This document shows, piece by piece, positions 44,289-53,513 of a DNA stretch of 64,000 bases. Origin of the DNA: Bacillota bacterium (GTDB lineage: Bacteria > Bacillota > Clostridia > Acetivibrionales > DTU013); contig JAEYOM010000004.1 of the NCBI GenBank assembly GCA_023411715.1, positions 21,986 to 85,985 of the forward strand, in the 5' to 3' direction. Made by a program: the position numbers and the translations under genes. A model generated the notes under the pieces. The model was given only the letters and a program-made list of their open reading frames with translations, ran no database searches and was not told the origin of the DNA. Positions within the stretch are counted from its first letter, which is position 1. Each line of letters starts with the position of its first letter.

Positions 44289-44435
44289 TTAGGCATCGTT
44301 AACATATGACTTCCGCTGATCTTTTCCGGAAAACTTCACTAACCAGGCTGCATGGGCGAGTAGCATGCGCAGTATGCGACCAGCCCGCTCCATTTTCCGT
44401 TAAAGAAGCGGAAGTAATATTTTAGTCGAGTCTTA
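44289..44435. repeat. 105-nt imperfect palindrome interrupted by a 42-nt hairpin insertion
   Basis: The outer sequence TTAGGCATCG...CGAGTCTTA aligns without gaps to a 105-nt copy at 58780-58884 once bases 44345-44386 are removed. Arms pair as CTTCCGCT/AGCGGAAG and CGGAAAA/TTTTCCG. The other copy has CGGGGAA/TTCCCCG at the same place, a compensated change. The removed block is one 41-nt hairpin unit plus one base. Its left end is just beyond the xseB gene start region and its right end reaches the xseA 3' end. Confidence 0.88.
44346..44386. repeat. 41-nt hairpin unit (nested copy)
   Basis: GGCTGCATGGGCGAGTA, then the hairpin GCATGC-GCA-GTATGC, then GACCAGCCC. It has exactly the length and flanks of the units at 30722 and 61401 but a different self-complementary core. 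Confidence 0.88.
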
Positions 44436-45711
44436 TTTGCACGCCTGGCCCCTTATCGATATCTCCCGGATCGCCCACTCCGCCTGAATCTCTGCCATAC
44501 GGCTTTTCGCTTATTTCCTCTATTCGGCAGCTCAGAGTGCCATCCGTGACATAAACCCTGAGGCTGTCGCCGATATTTACGGAATGAATGGATTTCACCA
44601 GAGTATCGTCTTTTTCGGCACGTATTATACCATAGCCCCTTGCCAGTGAATTCAGAGGGCTCAGGGAATCCAACCTTGCCGCCAGCAGCGAGAGCCTGTT
44701 CCTGTACTGTATGCTCAATACTGAGAGCGCCTTATGCAGGTAACGTTTCTGAACGTCGAGCAGCATGCGCTCCTGGTATATCTTGTTGTAGGGCTGTCTG
44801 AACGCGACGCTTTCTCCAAGCCTCTTCAAAGTGAGCCTTTCCATTGAGGTCTTTTTAACAATTGCATTACGCAGGCGCATTTTAAGGCTATCCAGCCTGT
44901 TCTCGACCACTGATCTTTCCGGCATAACCAGTTCTGCCGCGGCCGAAGGGGTTGATGCCCTGACATCGGCCACAAAATCGGATATTGTGAAATCCGTTTC
45001 ATGCCCGACAGCCGAAATCACCGGTATGCGGGATTGATATATGCTCCTTGCGACAACTTCCTCGTTGAAGGCCCAGAGCTCCTCAAGTGATCCTCCGCCC
45101 CTCGCAACGATGATGACGTCGACATTGTCAAGTTCGTTGAGCCGGCGCACCGCCCCGGCTATCTGCCCCGAGGCCGCCTCACCCTGCACCTGTACGGGAT
45201 ATACCTTTATATTTACATTGTAGAATCTTCTGCTGAGGATGTTGATTATATCGCGTACAACGGCGCCCGTTGAAGATGTGACAACTCCGATCGAACCCGG
45301 CAAATAAGGGAGCTTCCTTTTTCTCGCTTCATCAAAAAGCCCTTCTGCCGAAAGTTTTTGCTTAAGCTTCTCGAAAGCTACATATAGCGCGCCGACACCG
45401 TCAGGCTGTATCTCTTCAGCATATAGCTGATATTGCCCATCGCGTTCAAATACGGAAATATACCCGCGTACCAGTACTTTCATTCCGTCCTCGGGTTCGA
45501 ACACTACAGAGGCCGCATGCGATCGGAACATTACGCATTTTAGAACGGATTTTTCATCTTTGATGGTAAAATAGAAATGACCTGAATAGTGGCTTTTAAA
45601 ATTGGATATCTCACCCTTCACCCAGATGCCTGAGAGTATGATATCCCTTGAAATCAGGTCTTTGATATATTTATTCAACTCCGAGACCGTCAAAACGTTA
45701 TTTGTTGGCAT
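44422..45711 (-). CDS. xseA: Exodeoxyribonuclease VII large subunit
   Basis: 429 residues. OB-fold N-terminus (LSGIWVKGEISNFKSHYSGH), catalytic domain with GVVTSSTGAVVRDIINILSR, IIVARGGGSLEELWAFNEE and ISAVGHETDFTISDFVADVR, then a coiled coil. With XseB it degrades single-stranded DNA. nusB precedes it by five bases. Confidence 0.96.
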   Translation of the reverse strand: MPTNNVLTVSELNKYIKDLISRDIILSGIWVKGEISNFKSHYSGHFYFTIKDEKSVLKCVMFRSHAASVVFEPEDGMKVLVRGYISVFERDGQYQLYAEEIQPDGVGALYVAFEKLKQKLSAEGLFDEARKRKLPYLPGSIGVVTSSTGAVVRDIINILSRRFYNVNIKVYPVQVQGEAASGQIAGAVRRLNELDNVDVIIVARGGGSLEELWAFNEEVVARSIYQSRIPVISAVGHETDFTISDFVADVRASTPSAAAELVMPERSVVENRLDSLKMRLRNAIVKKTSMERLTLKRLGESVAFRQPYNKIYQERMLLDVQKRYLHKALSVLSIQYRNRLSLLAARLDSLSPLNSLARGYGIIRAEKDDTLVKSIHSVNIGDSLRVYVTDGTLSCRIEEISEKPYGRDSGGVGDPGDIDKGPGVQIRLD

Positions 45712-45716
45712 AATGT

Positions 45717-46145
45717 TCAGATGCCGCCTGACTGCTCGCCGGCAGGAGCATTTTTATCGGATATGTTGCTGAGTATCCCGTTTACAAACGAGCCCGCATC
45801 CTCACTACTGTACTTCTTGGCAAGTTCAACCGCTTCGTTTACAGAGACGCTGTAAGGAATGTCTTCCCTGAAGGCAATTTCATATATGCTGAGCCTCATT
45901 ATCGACAGGTCGATCCTTGATATCCTGCTTATCTTCCAGCCCTTGGAATGGGCTTCTATCATGTTGTTTATATAATCAAAATGGCTGTATACGCCATCGA
46001 CCACATCGTTTATGTAAGTCCTGTCCTTTTCGGAGATCGTATTTTCCTCGAAGAACAAATTCTTCTGAGATTCCCTGTCGTCTTTCTGGAATTCCATCTG
46101 GTACAGGAGCTTCATCGCCAATTCCCTGGAGACTCTTCGTCCCAT
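45717..46145 (-). CDS. nusB: Transcription antitermination factor NusB
   Basis: 142 residues. RRVSRELAMKLLYQMEFQ at the N-terminus and YEIAFREDIPYSVSVNEAVE plus FVNGILSNI at the C-terminus are family signatures. It works with NusE in rRNA antitermination. Confidence 0.95.
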   Translation of the reverse strand: MGRRVSRELAMKLLYQMEFQKDDRESQKNLFFEENTISEKDRTYINDVVDGVYSHFDYINNMIEAHSKGWKISRISRIDLSIMRLSIYEIAFREDIPYSVSVNEAVELAKKYSSEDAGSFVNGILSNISDKNAPAGEQSGGI

Positions 46146-46173
46146 GTGTTATCCTCCCGATTCTTACCTTCCG

Positions 46174-46404
46174 CTACCTGTATGTGCCCGGCGGCAATAC
46201 CCTGTCAAGAAGGTTCTTTATATAGTCCTTGTCGTCATGTATTCTTTTCCCAATATAATAACCTACCCCGGTCAATAATGCAATAAAAAGGACTCTCCAA
46301 AATCCGAGTATCAGTATTAAAACAGCGGTCAAAAAGCCGATCGCCGCTCCATTGATCGCGCCACGGTTTGAATTGTAGAATTCCAGGATTTTTTCAAGGC
46401 TCAT
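46174..46404 (-). CDS. DUF2273 small membrane protein
   Basis: 76 residues from the ATG at 46404, with AGGAGG nine bases upstream. Two membrane helices separated by a short turn (GAAIGFLTAVLILILGFWRV, FIALLTGVGYYIGKRI). DUF2273 proteins accompany Asp23 and AmaP in the envelope-stress cluster, as here. Confidence 0.88.
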   Translation of the reverse strand: MSLEKILEFYNSNRGAINGAAIGFLTAVLILILGFWRVLFIALLTGVGYYIGKRIHDDKDYIKNLLDRVLPPGTYR

Positions 46405-46416
46405 TATTGACACCTC

Positions 46417-46977
46417 CTATTCGACTCTTGCTTTAAATGTGACGCCTGTGTATATACTGTCCACGATCACTTTTACGTTCTTGACCTCTATCCCGGAAGC
46501 TTCCTCTACAGATTTTTTGACCCTGTTCTGTACCTCTTCCGAAATCACCGGGATACTGAGATCGGGCATTACTACTATCCGGACCTCTATTTCCACGCCG
46601 TCGTCGGCTTTCCTGACGAGCGTCTTCGATTCCCTGACCCCGTTGGATCTCTTTGAGGCGTTGATCGCGACATTTTCAATAGAGTTCAGCGATATCCTGA
46701 TTTCCCCGATATTAGTTTGTTTACTTACAGCTTTTTTATCCTTGTTGCTTCTGACGCCTGAAAGCAGGAACATTATGCTCATTGCGAAGAAGATCAATCC
46801 GATTGTGAATATGATAACTCTCAGTGTTGTCCCGATATCTGACGAGATAGCACTTGTTACCAGGCCCGTAATGTCGTCGAACGCCTTTGGGACAAACGCT
46901 ATGTACATCACGAACACGGACAGCACCGCAAGACAAAAAGCATACACAGCCAGCAAAACTCTAAAAAAGATATTCAT
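46417..46977 (-). CDS. amaP: Alkaline-shock membrane anchor protein AmaP
   Basis: 186 residues. Two N-terminal membrane helices (about 5-27 and 52-75) precede an Asp23-like domain: IRISLNSIENVAINASKRSN and EVQNRVKKSVEEASGIEV. AmaP anchors Asp23 at the membrane. First gene of the amaP-DUF2273-nusB-xseA-xseB-ispA run. Confidence 0.9.
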   Translation of the reverse strand: MNIFFRVLLAVYAFCLAVLSVFVMYIAFVPKAFDDITGLVTSAISSDIGTTLRVIIFTIGLIFFAMSIMFLLSGVRSNKDKKAVSKQTNIGEIRISLNSIENVAINASKRSNGVRESKTLVRKADDGVEIEVRIVVMPDLSIPVISEEVQNRVKKSVEEASGIEVKNVKVIVDSIYTGVTFKARVE

Positions 46978-47056
46978 GCCATACCACCTCTCCGGTCACC
47001 ATTTTCCTTGGTTTATCCTACGCTTTTTGATGGATATCTTAATTATATTGTATTTA

Positions 47057-47086
47057 CCAAAAAAAATAAACCCTTCCGGGTTTATT
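47057..47086 (-). terminator. Rho-independent terminator of asp23
   Basis: AATAAACCC and GGGTTTATT pair around four bases and are followed on the minus strand by eight T residues, starting 14 bases after the asp23 stop. Confidence 0.85.
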
Positions 47087-47099
47087 AATAAATACGTAT

Positions 47100-47504
47100 T
47101 TACTTAATTTTTGTCTGTTCCTCAGGCAGTTCCTTCTTATGATCTCTTTCAATATTGACGCCCTGTATATGTATATTGACCTCTACTACGTTAAGGCCGG
47201 TCATTTCTTCGACAGCATGCTTCACTTTTTCCTGGATGCTCCACGCAACATCAGGTATGCGGTAGCCGTAATCCACTATAATGTAGAGGTCTATCGCCGC
47301 TTCCTTTTCTCCGACTTCAACCTTGACGCCTTTGGAAAGGTTTTTTCTGCCAAGTGCTTCAGCTATCCCGCCTGCAATTCCGCCGCTCATGCCTGTGACT
47401 CCGGGGACCTCCATCGCCGCAATGCCAGCTATGATTGCAACAACCTCGTCGGTTATTTTTATGGCGCCTATCTCATTGACCACACTTTGAACGTCTTCTT
47501 CCAT
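47100..47504 (-). CDS. asp23: Asp23/Gls24 envelope stress protein
   Basis: 134 residues from the ATG at 47504; GGAGGT lies six bases upstream. Core blocks are GAIKITDEVVAIIAGIAAME, VPGVTGMSGG and IDLYIIVDYGYRIPDVAWS. The last residues are charged. Cytoplasmic partner of AmaP. Confidence 0.93.
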   Translation of the reverse strand: MEEDVQSVVNEIGAIKITDEVVAIIAGIAAMEVPGVTGMSGGIAGGIAEALGRKNLSKGVKVEVGEKEAAIDLYIIVDYGYRIPDVAWSIQEKVKHAVEEMTGLNVVEVNIHIQGVNIERDHKKELPEEQTKIK

Positions 47505-47569
47505 GGCTACCTCCATTGGTACATCTTGCAATACAATCATTATAGCACTTCCTCCGCGTCAAGTAAATG

Positions 47570-48157
47570 TCAGAACAGCGTCTTTATATGAATATCTCCG
47601 ACATCTACGTCGCCCTGCCTCGTAACGATATCGGTGATCTGGGCGGTCTGTGAAGAAGTCAGGCTCGGGGTCTTGATAACGATATCAACGCTGCCGTTGT
47701 CGGCGAACAGGACGAATGTTTCGTCAAACCCCATCTTGTTGATCAGAGCCTCGATCCTCATTTCCTTATCAGAGTTCTCAGTCAGCGTGATGATTTTAGC
47801 CTGTGCTTCCGCTTTCATCTCATCACTGGAATTGATATCGTCCGCTATAGCCTTGAGAGATTCGCTGTTTTCGCTTCTGCTCTGTTCCTTATCCATTTTG
47901 GCCTGCACAAAGTAATCATTAGCCATTTTTGAAGCGGTTACATTAAGCTGGGTATTCTCATTTTCAGCTACATCCTGTCCTGTTCCATCCAGACCTTCGT
48001 TGGCGATCTCATTATCTACATAAACCGCCTCACCCAGAGTACCGTCGGTATTGGTCGATGTGCTTCCCTGTCTGTAGCTGTACTGCAGGTAGCCAGCTAC
48101 CACTATCATGAGAACCAATGCTAAAATGACTATCTGCTTCCTTTTAAAAACCATCAT
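47570..48157 (-). CDS. spoIIIAH: Stage III sporulation protein AH
   Basis: 195 residues from tandem ATGs at 48157. One N-terminal membrane helix (about 7-25), then an acidic linker and a C-terminal ring-building domain (NDYFVQAKMDKEQSRSENSE; VDIVIKTPSLTSSQTAQITD). Forms the mother-cell half of the SpoIIQ-SpoIIIA channel. Last gene of the operon. Confidence 0.93.
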   Translation of the reverse strand: MMVFKRKQIVILALVLMIVVAGYLQYSYRQGSTSTNTDGTLGEAVYVDNEIANEGLDGTGQDVAENENTQLNVTASKMANDYFVQAKMDKEQSRSENSESLKAIADDINSSDEMKAEAQAKIITLTENSDKEMRIEALINKMGFDETFVLFADNGSVDIVIKTPSLTSSQTAQITDIVTRQGDVDVGDIHIKTLF

Positions 48158-48267
48158 GACTCTGCCCCCTTTATAAAACTGCGAACAAGTTTTTTCGTTT
48201 TTTGTCCCATTCAATAATTAATATATTCAGGTCGTACAGCGTTTATATCTTTTTTTTGGAAAACCCT

Positions 48268-48876
48268 TTACTTTTTCCTCTGAACGACTTCGACCCTGTG
48301 AGCCGGTATATCAAGCACCACCCTGACGGCGCTGACGATATGTTCCCTGACCGTAACGCTGTCCGCTCCTTCCGCCACTACCAGGACGCCTTTTACCTCA
48401 GGACTCAGCTTTTTGAGGATGACCGGAGTCTTCCCCCCCGTCGGTGAATCCTCGTAAACGAGTGTATTCTCACTTTCGTCCTCCGTTATATTCCTGGTAC
48501 CGCCTTCGCTGTCCTTTTCATCCGTCCTGCTGGTCTTTTTGCTGGTGTCATAGGCAGGTACATTCTCTCCTGCTGCTGAATATGTGATCATGACATCCAC
48601 CCTGCCGACTCCCTGTATCTGGGAAAGTAATGTCCTGAGCCTTGTTTCCGTGGCATCGCCGCCCGAAGTGTTCTGTTTCATCACTTGTTCCTGTTCGGAA
48701 GTCTTTTGAGGCTCCTGCTTGGTATCCTGCGTCTTTGCGCCAAACAAAGCCGAGCCTGCAATGATCAGGATAATTCCGATAATTATGACAATGGCGGTAT
48801 TCTCGATCAATTTTTTCTTATCCTGGCCCTGTATGAATTCCTTCACTCTTTTTATAACACTTTTGAAAATTTCCAC
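48268..48876 (-). CDS. spoIIIAG: Stage III sporulation protein AG
   Basis: 202 residues. Membrane helix at about 27-47, then a ring-building domain with VDVMITYSAAGENVPAYDTS and SPEVKGVLVVAEGADSVTV. Partner of AH in the feeding-tube channel. Confidence 0.93.
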   Translation of the reverse strand: MEIFKSVIKRVKEFIQGQDKKKLIENTAIVIIIGIILIIAGSALFGAKTQDTKQEPQKTSEQEQVMKQNTSGGDATETRLRTLLSQIQGVGRVDVMITYSAAGENVPAYDTSKKTSRTDEKDSEGGTRNITEDESENTLVYEDSPTGGKTPVILKKLSPEVKGVLVVAEGADSVTVREHIVSAVRVVLDIPAHRVEVVQRKK

Positions 48877-48886
48877 AGTCCCACCT

Positions 48887-49588
48887 CTATACCTGCGAAA
48901 TTACTATGTTTTGCTTGTCTATGCCAAAGACCCGGCTTATTCGGTCCTCAAGCAGGCCTCTCAGCTTTGGGTCGCATTTTCCGGCAGCCTGTCCATTTGA
49001 CGCCGTAGAACCGATTTTCACCGTTTGAACTTTTTCAACAGGAGCTATATCATTTCCTAACCCACCCTCTTTCGTACCGGCCGGTCCATCACTTCCTTTG
49101 TTCAAGGTTCCCGAAGTGTCCGCGGCATCAAGTCCGCCGCGGTATTTGGTATTGTCTGCAGCAATGCTGATGTATGCCCTTTTGATTTCTCCGAAAGCTG
49201 CCGACTGGTAGTCTTCATTTATGATGACGTCAGCTTTTGCATCCTTTACGCCGTCGATCTCCTCGGCGTTCTGCTCGAGCTGGTCTATTATGTTTTTACG
49301 GTATACCCCGACGATCTGCTTCAATTGCGCCTGTTCAAGGTTTTTGCCTTCCTTTTGTATCTGTGCTTTTTCAAGCAGGCTGCTGTTCTTTGTCTGGCTC
49401 GCAGTAAAGTCGAATTTCTTCCCGGTCAGACCCGTCAGTGGATTTATGATCACAATGACAAGTATCGTTCCGGTAACAAGGTTTATGTATTTTTTCATTT
49501 TACCGCCGGGAAGCAGCATTTCTACAATGACAATGAACAGGACCAGCGTTACGATATTTACAACCCACTGCCTAATAAAATCGAGCAT
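48887..49588 (-). CDS. spoIIIAF: Stage III sporulation protein AF
   Basis: 233 residues. Two membrane helices at the N-terminus (about 5-27, 35-52) followed by a soluble domain with GVKDAKADVIINEDYQSAAF. Residues about 150-190 form a Gly-rich linker not usual in shorter homologues. Confidence 0.92.
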   Translation of the reverse strand: MLDFIRQWVVNIVTLVLFIVIVEMLLPGGKMKKYINLVTGTILVIVIINPLTGLTGKKFDFTASQTKNSSLLEKAQIQKEGKNLEQAQLKQIVGVYRKNIIDQLEQNAEEIDGVKDAKADVIINEDYQSAAFGEIKRAYISIAADNTKYRGGLDAADTSGTLNKGSDGPAGTKEGGLGNDIAPVEKVQTVKIGSTASNGQAAGKCDPKLRGLLEDRISRVFGIDKQNIVISQV

Positions 49589-49600
49589 TGCACATTTCTC

Positions 49601-50920
49601 CTATCTGAGCATCGCGCTTGTATTCCCGGCGCTTACAAGCGCAGTCACTGATATCATGAACATGAACGCCACAGCTGCGGTCAATGAAAATATATAAAGC
49701 ATAGAACCCGCCACATCGTTGATACAGGTCGTTATCCTGCTTTCCGATATCGGTTCGAGCAGCGCGCTCGCAGCCTTATACAGCGCTACCAGCGCAATGA
49801 TCTTGATCAACGGGACTATGCATATGAGAAGGATGCCCACCATTGCCGCCACACCGGCCGCGTTTTTGATCAACAGCGTACAGGCGATAACGGTATCGGC
49901 CGCATCCGAAAGTGTTTTCCCGATTACCGGTATGAACGTGCTAATGGCGAACTTGGTCGCTTTCGTCGTTGCTCCGTCTATTACGGCGCCCAATGTGCCC
50001 TGGAGCGTTACGATTATGATAAAAGCTGTGAGTATGATTCCCAGCATCCATTGAACTACAGTCTTAATAAGGCTTGCGAGTCTGGTGAGCTGAATCTTCT
50101 CTGAAATGTTGTTTACTATGTTTATTATTGTAGTCAGAAATATCAGGGGCACGAAAAGGTTCTTTATAAGCGTTGCCGTGACCTCCACCACCATGAGGAG
50201 CACAGGATGCAGTATACCCCCGGCGGTTATGTTGCCGCCCGAGATTAGCAGGGCCATCAGCACGGGTATGGTCGCATACATGAAGCCTACCATCCGGTCT
50301 ATGATCGAAGTACCCATTTTCACGACGGTACCGAAGCTGACAAGCAGTATCGTGACAATAACGATATAGCATACATAGAACGCGATGCGGCTCACATTCT
50401 CATTCATAAAATTCGCCTGCAGGTTTTTTAACAGCGAACATATGACTATAAGTATCGCAAGCTTTAATATGATGCCTAGGTTTTGATACAGTTCTTTAAA
50501 GAATAATTCCAGTATGTTGCCGGCTATTCCCTTGATATCGAAACTAAGCTTGCCCTCCGTAATATTCTTTATAAGTTCGTCGGGGTCGAAGCCGTCAAGG
50601 ACGTCAAGATCCTTGCTGTCGGTATATTTTGAGATCACATCCCCGATATCTCCGGTACCGCTCGACGAAAGCTGCTGCTTGATCATATCGGATGTAATAT
50701 CCGAGCCTTCCACTGTACTGTCGTTCCCAATGCCATTTTCAACAGTTGTCCCAATGTCATCGGCCGAAGTATCACCGACAGTTACATCGATTTTATCGGC
50801 CGCATCGGCTCCGGTATTACCCTCTGCCTCAGCAAAGCAGCACTCGGGCAGGATGCCGGACAACAATAGGAGGATCAGAAATTGCATTATTACTATTTTA
50901 ATTTTTCTTCTGCGGATCAT
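49601..50920 (-). CDS. spoIIIAE: Stage III sporulation protein AE
   Basis: 439 residues from the ATG at 50920, which follows GGAGGT. Signal-like N-terminus (residues 9-33), an Asp/Thr-rich segment, then at least seven membrane helices. FISTFIPVIGKTLSDAADTV is a family block. Multi-span component of the SpoIIIA complex. Confidence 0.93.
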   Translation of the reverse strand: MIRRRKIKIVIMQFLILLLLSGILPECCFAEAEGNTGADAADKIDVTVGDTSADDIGTTVENGIGNDSTVEGSDITSDMIKQQLSSSGTGDIGDVISKYTDSKDLDVLDGFDPDELIKNITEGKLSFDIKGIAGNILELFFKELYQNLGIILKLAILIVICSLLKNLQANFMNENVSRIAFYVCYIVIVTILLVSFGTVVKMGTSIIDRMVGFMYATIPVLMALLISGGNITAGGILHPVLLMVVEVTATLIKNLFVPLIFLTTIINIVNNISEKIQLTRLASLIKTVVQWMLGIILTAFIIIVTLQGTLGAVIDGATTKATKFAISTFIPVIGKTLSDAADTVIACTLLIKNAAGVAAMVGILLICIVPLIKIIALVALYKAASALLEPISESRITTCINDVAGSMLYIFSLTAAVAFMFMISVTALVSAGNTSAMLR

Positions 50921-51014
50921 CGGTATTGAACCTCCATATCCTCCGTGTTTTTTCTGCCCAAAACCATTCCCGGCAGTCAATTGTTTCAGAATTTCGGCGT
51001 GATCTTCAATGGTA

Positions 51015-51404
51015 TCACTGCGGCATGACCTTCAATACCAGGTCTAGCAGGGATGTAATGATCGGAACTGCCATTACAACTATGATCACTTTTCCTGCCA
51101 GTTCAATTTTTGATGCGATGGCGCTTTCCCCCGCGTCATTGCATATCTCCGCCCCAAACTCCGCTATGTAGGCTATACCTGTTATCTTCAATACTGTGGA
51201 AAAATAGACGGGTTTGATGTCGGCACGGTCGCCATAGCTCTGCAGGAGTTCGACAACCGACGAAAGCTTCGACGCCAGCAGGAGGAATATCACTACGCCT
51301 GTTACTATGCTGACCTGTACCGCCATTTCAGGTTTCTGTTTTTGCAGGATCAATATTATGACGGTCGACACAAGCCCGATCCCAATGATTTGTACTATCT
51401 GCAT
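51015..51404 (-). CDS. spoIIIAD: Stage III sporulation protein AD
   Basis: 129 residues from the ATG at 51404. Three to four membrane helices; KITGIAYIAEFGAEICNDAG and SAIASKIELAGKVIIVVMAV are conserved in the family. A GGGAGTGAG site precedes the ATG. Confidence 0.92.
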   Translation of the reverse strand: MQIVQIIGIGLVSTVIILILQKQKPEMAVQVSIVTGVVIFLLLASKLSSVVELLQSYGDRADIKPVYFSTVLKITGIAYIAEFGAEICNDAGESAIASKIELAGKVIIVVMAVPIITSLLDLVLKVMPQ

Positions 51405-51427
51405 TACAGCCTCACTCCCGGGCTTTA

Positions 51428-51625
51428 TCATTCAAGTTTGAATATGGTTTTCACTGTATCGAAAAGAACCGCTATCTCTTTTACTACCATAAGCAGGACG
51501 ACAATAAGGCCTGCAAGAGTCGTCATCATAGCCTGTTCCTCTCTTCCCGAACGTATGAGCAGCTGATTTAGCACTGCTACGAGAATACCTATTGCAGCGA
51601 TCCTGAAAATCAAATCCACACCCAT
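51428..51625 (-). CDS. spoIIIAC: Stage III sporulation protein AC
   Basis: 65 residues and two membrane helices (about 3-20 and 33-52), with IRSGREEQAMMTTLAGLIVV between them. Homologous to the helices of AD. Separated from spoIIIAB by an unusual 185-base gap. Confidence 0.93.
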   Translation of the reverse strand: MGVDLIFRIAAIGILVAVLNQLLIRSGREEQAMMTTLAGLIVVLLMVVKEIAVLFDTVKTIFKLE

Positions 51626-51665
51626 AGAATGGTCAACCCCTTTTAAAGTAATTGCGTTCCGGTGT

Positions 51666-51739
51666 TTTGTAACACTCCATTTCTATTTGCATTTAGAGTG
51701 TTACAAAGACACTTTACCGACAATTGACCCTGTCAATTG
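51666..51739. repeat. Two perfect inverted repeats inside the spoIIIA operon
   Basis: TTTGTAACACTC (51666-51677) and GAGTGTTACAAA (51696-51707) form a 12-bp stem. CAATTGAC (51721-51728) and GTCAATTG (51732-51739) form an 8-bp stem with a 3-base loop. Both lie between spoIIIAB and spoIIIAC, whose gap holds no gene. Confidence 0.85.
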
Positions 51740-51809
51740 CGGTTACCTGATTATTGCGGTCTGCATACCCGCGTTTTTTTCTGTTACAGTCCACTAATTG
51801 CTCACCCTT

Positions 51810-52331
51810 TTACAGCAGGACTATCACTACGGCGATCCCGCCAAGTACGCCGAGGCTTTTATACATCGTTTCATTTTTATTTCTGCTCTCTTCAGCCTTT
51901 TTCTCCTGCATCCGGAGCGCTTCCATCGCAAGCCTGATGTTTTTGATCTGGCCGTCAAGATCTGTACTGCCAAGCATCTTGCCGAATTCCACGAGTACTT
52001 GCTCGTCTTCCCTGTCGAGCGCCGTCCGGCGTATACATTGTCTAACAGCCTGTTCCCAGGCATTTTTCGCACTTTGAGCACCATTGTCCCTGAGTATCTC
52101 CGCCGCCCTGCCGAATATCAATCCTGTCTCGCTGTTTCCAACCCTGCTTACCCTTTCAAAAGCTTCGATCAGCACATCCGACAGATAACTTATCTGGTTC
52201 TCAAACATCTGAAGCAGCGTTTGCAGCTCCCTCAACTGCTGAGGCCTCCTGCTGCAGTCCCTTGAGAGTATGAAACCCAGGAAACTGCATGAAAGAATTA
52301 CAATAAGGCTGCCAACTATTTTAAAAAGCAT
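51810..52331 (-). CDS. spoIIIAB: Stage III sporulation protein AB
   Basis: 173 residues from the ATG at 52331. N-terminal and C-terminal membrane helices flank a helical domain (FENQISYLSDVLIEAFERVS). The fold resembles type II secretion GspF domains. Overlaps the end of spoIIIAA. Confidence 0.92.
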   Translation of the reverse strand: MLFKIVGSLIVILSCSFLGFILSRDCSRRPQQLRELQTLLQMFENQISYLSDVLIEAFERVSRVGNSETGLIFGRAAEILRDNGAQSAKNAWEQAVRQCIRRTALDREDEQVLVEFGKMLGSTDLDGQIKNIRLAMEALRMQEKKAEESRNKNETMYKSLGVLGGIAVVIVLL

Positions 52332-53343
52332 TTGCACCAGCTCCTGTTATTGGTTTCATCGTGCTGCCATCGACCACCTCGACAAGTGTTCCCGGACCGT
52401 TTCTGTTCCCCAGGACTACATACCTTTCAAACACCTTCTCTTCGATGAGTTTCAGGACCTCCCGGCGGCTTTTCAATTCCGAGATATTGTATCCGTGCGC
52501 CGATGTAACGATCCTTACACCGGCGTTCAGAACACATTGGACCGCCTCCCTGTCGCCGTCGTTTCCTATCTCGTCCGTTACGATCACTGCGGGCGACATT
52601 GACCGGATCATCATTGGCATGCCTATATTTTTCGGACATCCGTCCAGCACGTCTGTCCTTATACCGACGTCGTTCTGCGGGATACCCTTCATGCATGCCG
52701 CGAGCTCCGATCTTTCATCTATGATGCCGACCTTCACGCCTTTAAAGCCGTATTCGGATGCACCGTTGCTCAGAGTCTTTGCTATGTCCCTGAGTATCGT
52801 CGTTTTTCCGCATTGCGGGGGCGATATTATCAAAGTGTTGTATATATCCGAACTGTTCCTGAAAAGATACGCGAGCAGTTTGGAAGAACAGCCTGGTATC
52901 TGGTTTGACAGCCTTATGTTAAGGCCTGATATATCCTTGATGTTCCGGACTGCGCCGCCTTCCAGTATCACTCTGCCCGACAGGCCGACGCGGTGTCCTC
53001 CCTTTATCGTTATATAGCCATTCCTGATCTCATCCTGGTATGCGTATATGGAGTTCTCACTCATCATTTCCAGGGACTGCCTGATATCTTCCTGCGAAAC
53101 GAGGAAACTTCCCGAAGGTTTGGACGATAACAGTCCGTCGGCGCCGATGAACCATTCCTTGTAATAATTTTGAAGTATCAGAGGTTTGTCCGCCCTGAGG
53201 CGTATTTCTTCCAGCGGCTCCAGGCCGTATATAAGCGCGCCCTCTATCGCGGAAGCCACTCTCTTTGAAATTACCGGCAGGATATATTTTTTGAGACTGC
53301 TTGCACTGCTGTTGTTCTGGTTGTTTTCAGCACTGTTCTTCAT
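52321..53343 (-). CDS. spoIIIAA: Stage III sporulation protein AA (ATPase)
   Basis: 340 residues. Secretion-type ATPase with Walker A SPPQCGKTTILRDIAK, a Walker B region PAVIVTDEIGNDGDREAV and a conserved HRVGLSGRVILEGGAVRNI. Powers the SpoIIIA channel. First gene of the eight-gene operon. Confidence 0.95.
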   Translation of the reverse strand: MKNSAENNQNNSSASSLKKYILPVISKRVASAIEGALIYGLEPLEEIRLRADKPLILQNYYKEWFIGADGLLSSKPSGSFLVSQEDIRQSLEMMSENSIYAYQDEIRNGYITIKGGHRVGLSGRVILEGGAVRNIKDISGLNIRLSNQIPGCSSKLLAYLFRNSSDIYNTLIISPPQCGKTTILRDIAKTLSNGASEYGFKGVKVGIIDERSELAACMKGIPQNDVGIRTDVLDGCPKNIGMPMMIRSMSPAVIVTDEIGNDGDREAVQCVLNAGVRIVTSAHGYNISELKSRREVLKLIEEKVFERYVVLGNRNGPGTLVEVVDGSTMKPITGAGANAF

Positions 53344-53482
53344 CAGTTTTCTACCTTCTTTTTCGCCTCACAATTTACGTGTCCCCATTTTTACTTTGAT
53401 GCCTTAACTATAATTATTTGGCTTTGTCCAAATTTATGACTGGCAAAAAAATTTCCTGATTTTAAAATTATTATAAAAAGTA

Positions 53483-53513
53483 TTGACCCTGACACAATGT
53501 CATAGTGTAACAT
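53483..53513 (+). promoter_or_regulatory. MerR-type promoter with 19-bp spacer and central dyad
   Basis: TTGACC (53483-53488) and TAACAT (53508-53513) are 19 bases apart, the over-long spacing characteristic of MerR-activated promoters. The dyad TGACA-CAA-TGTCA (53490-53502) lies within the spacer. Autoregulation by the downstream MerR gene is likely. Confidence 0.75.
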
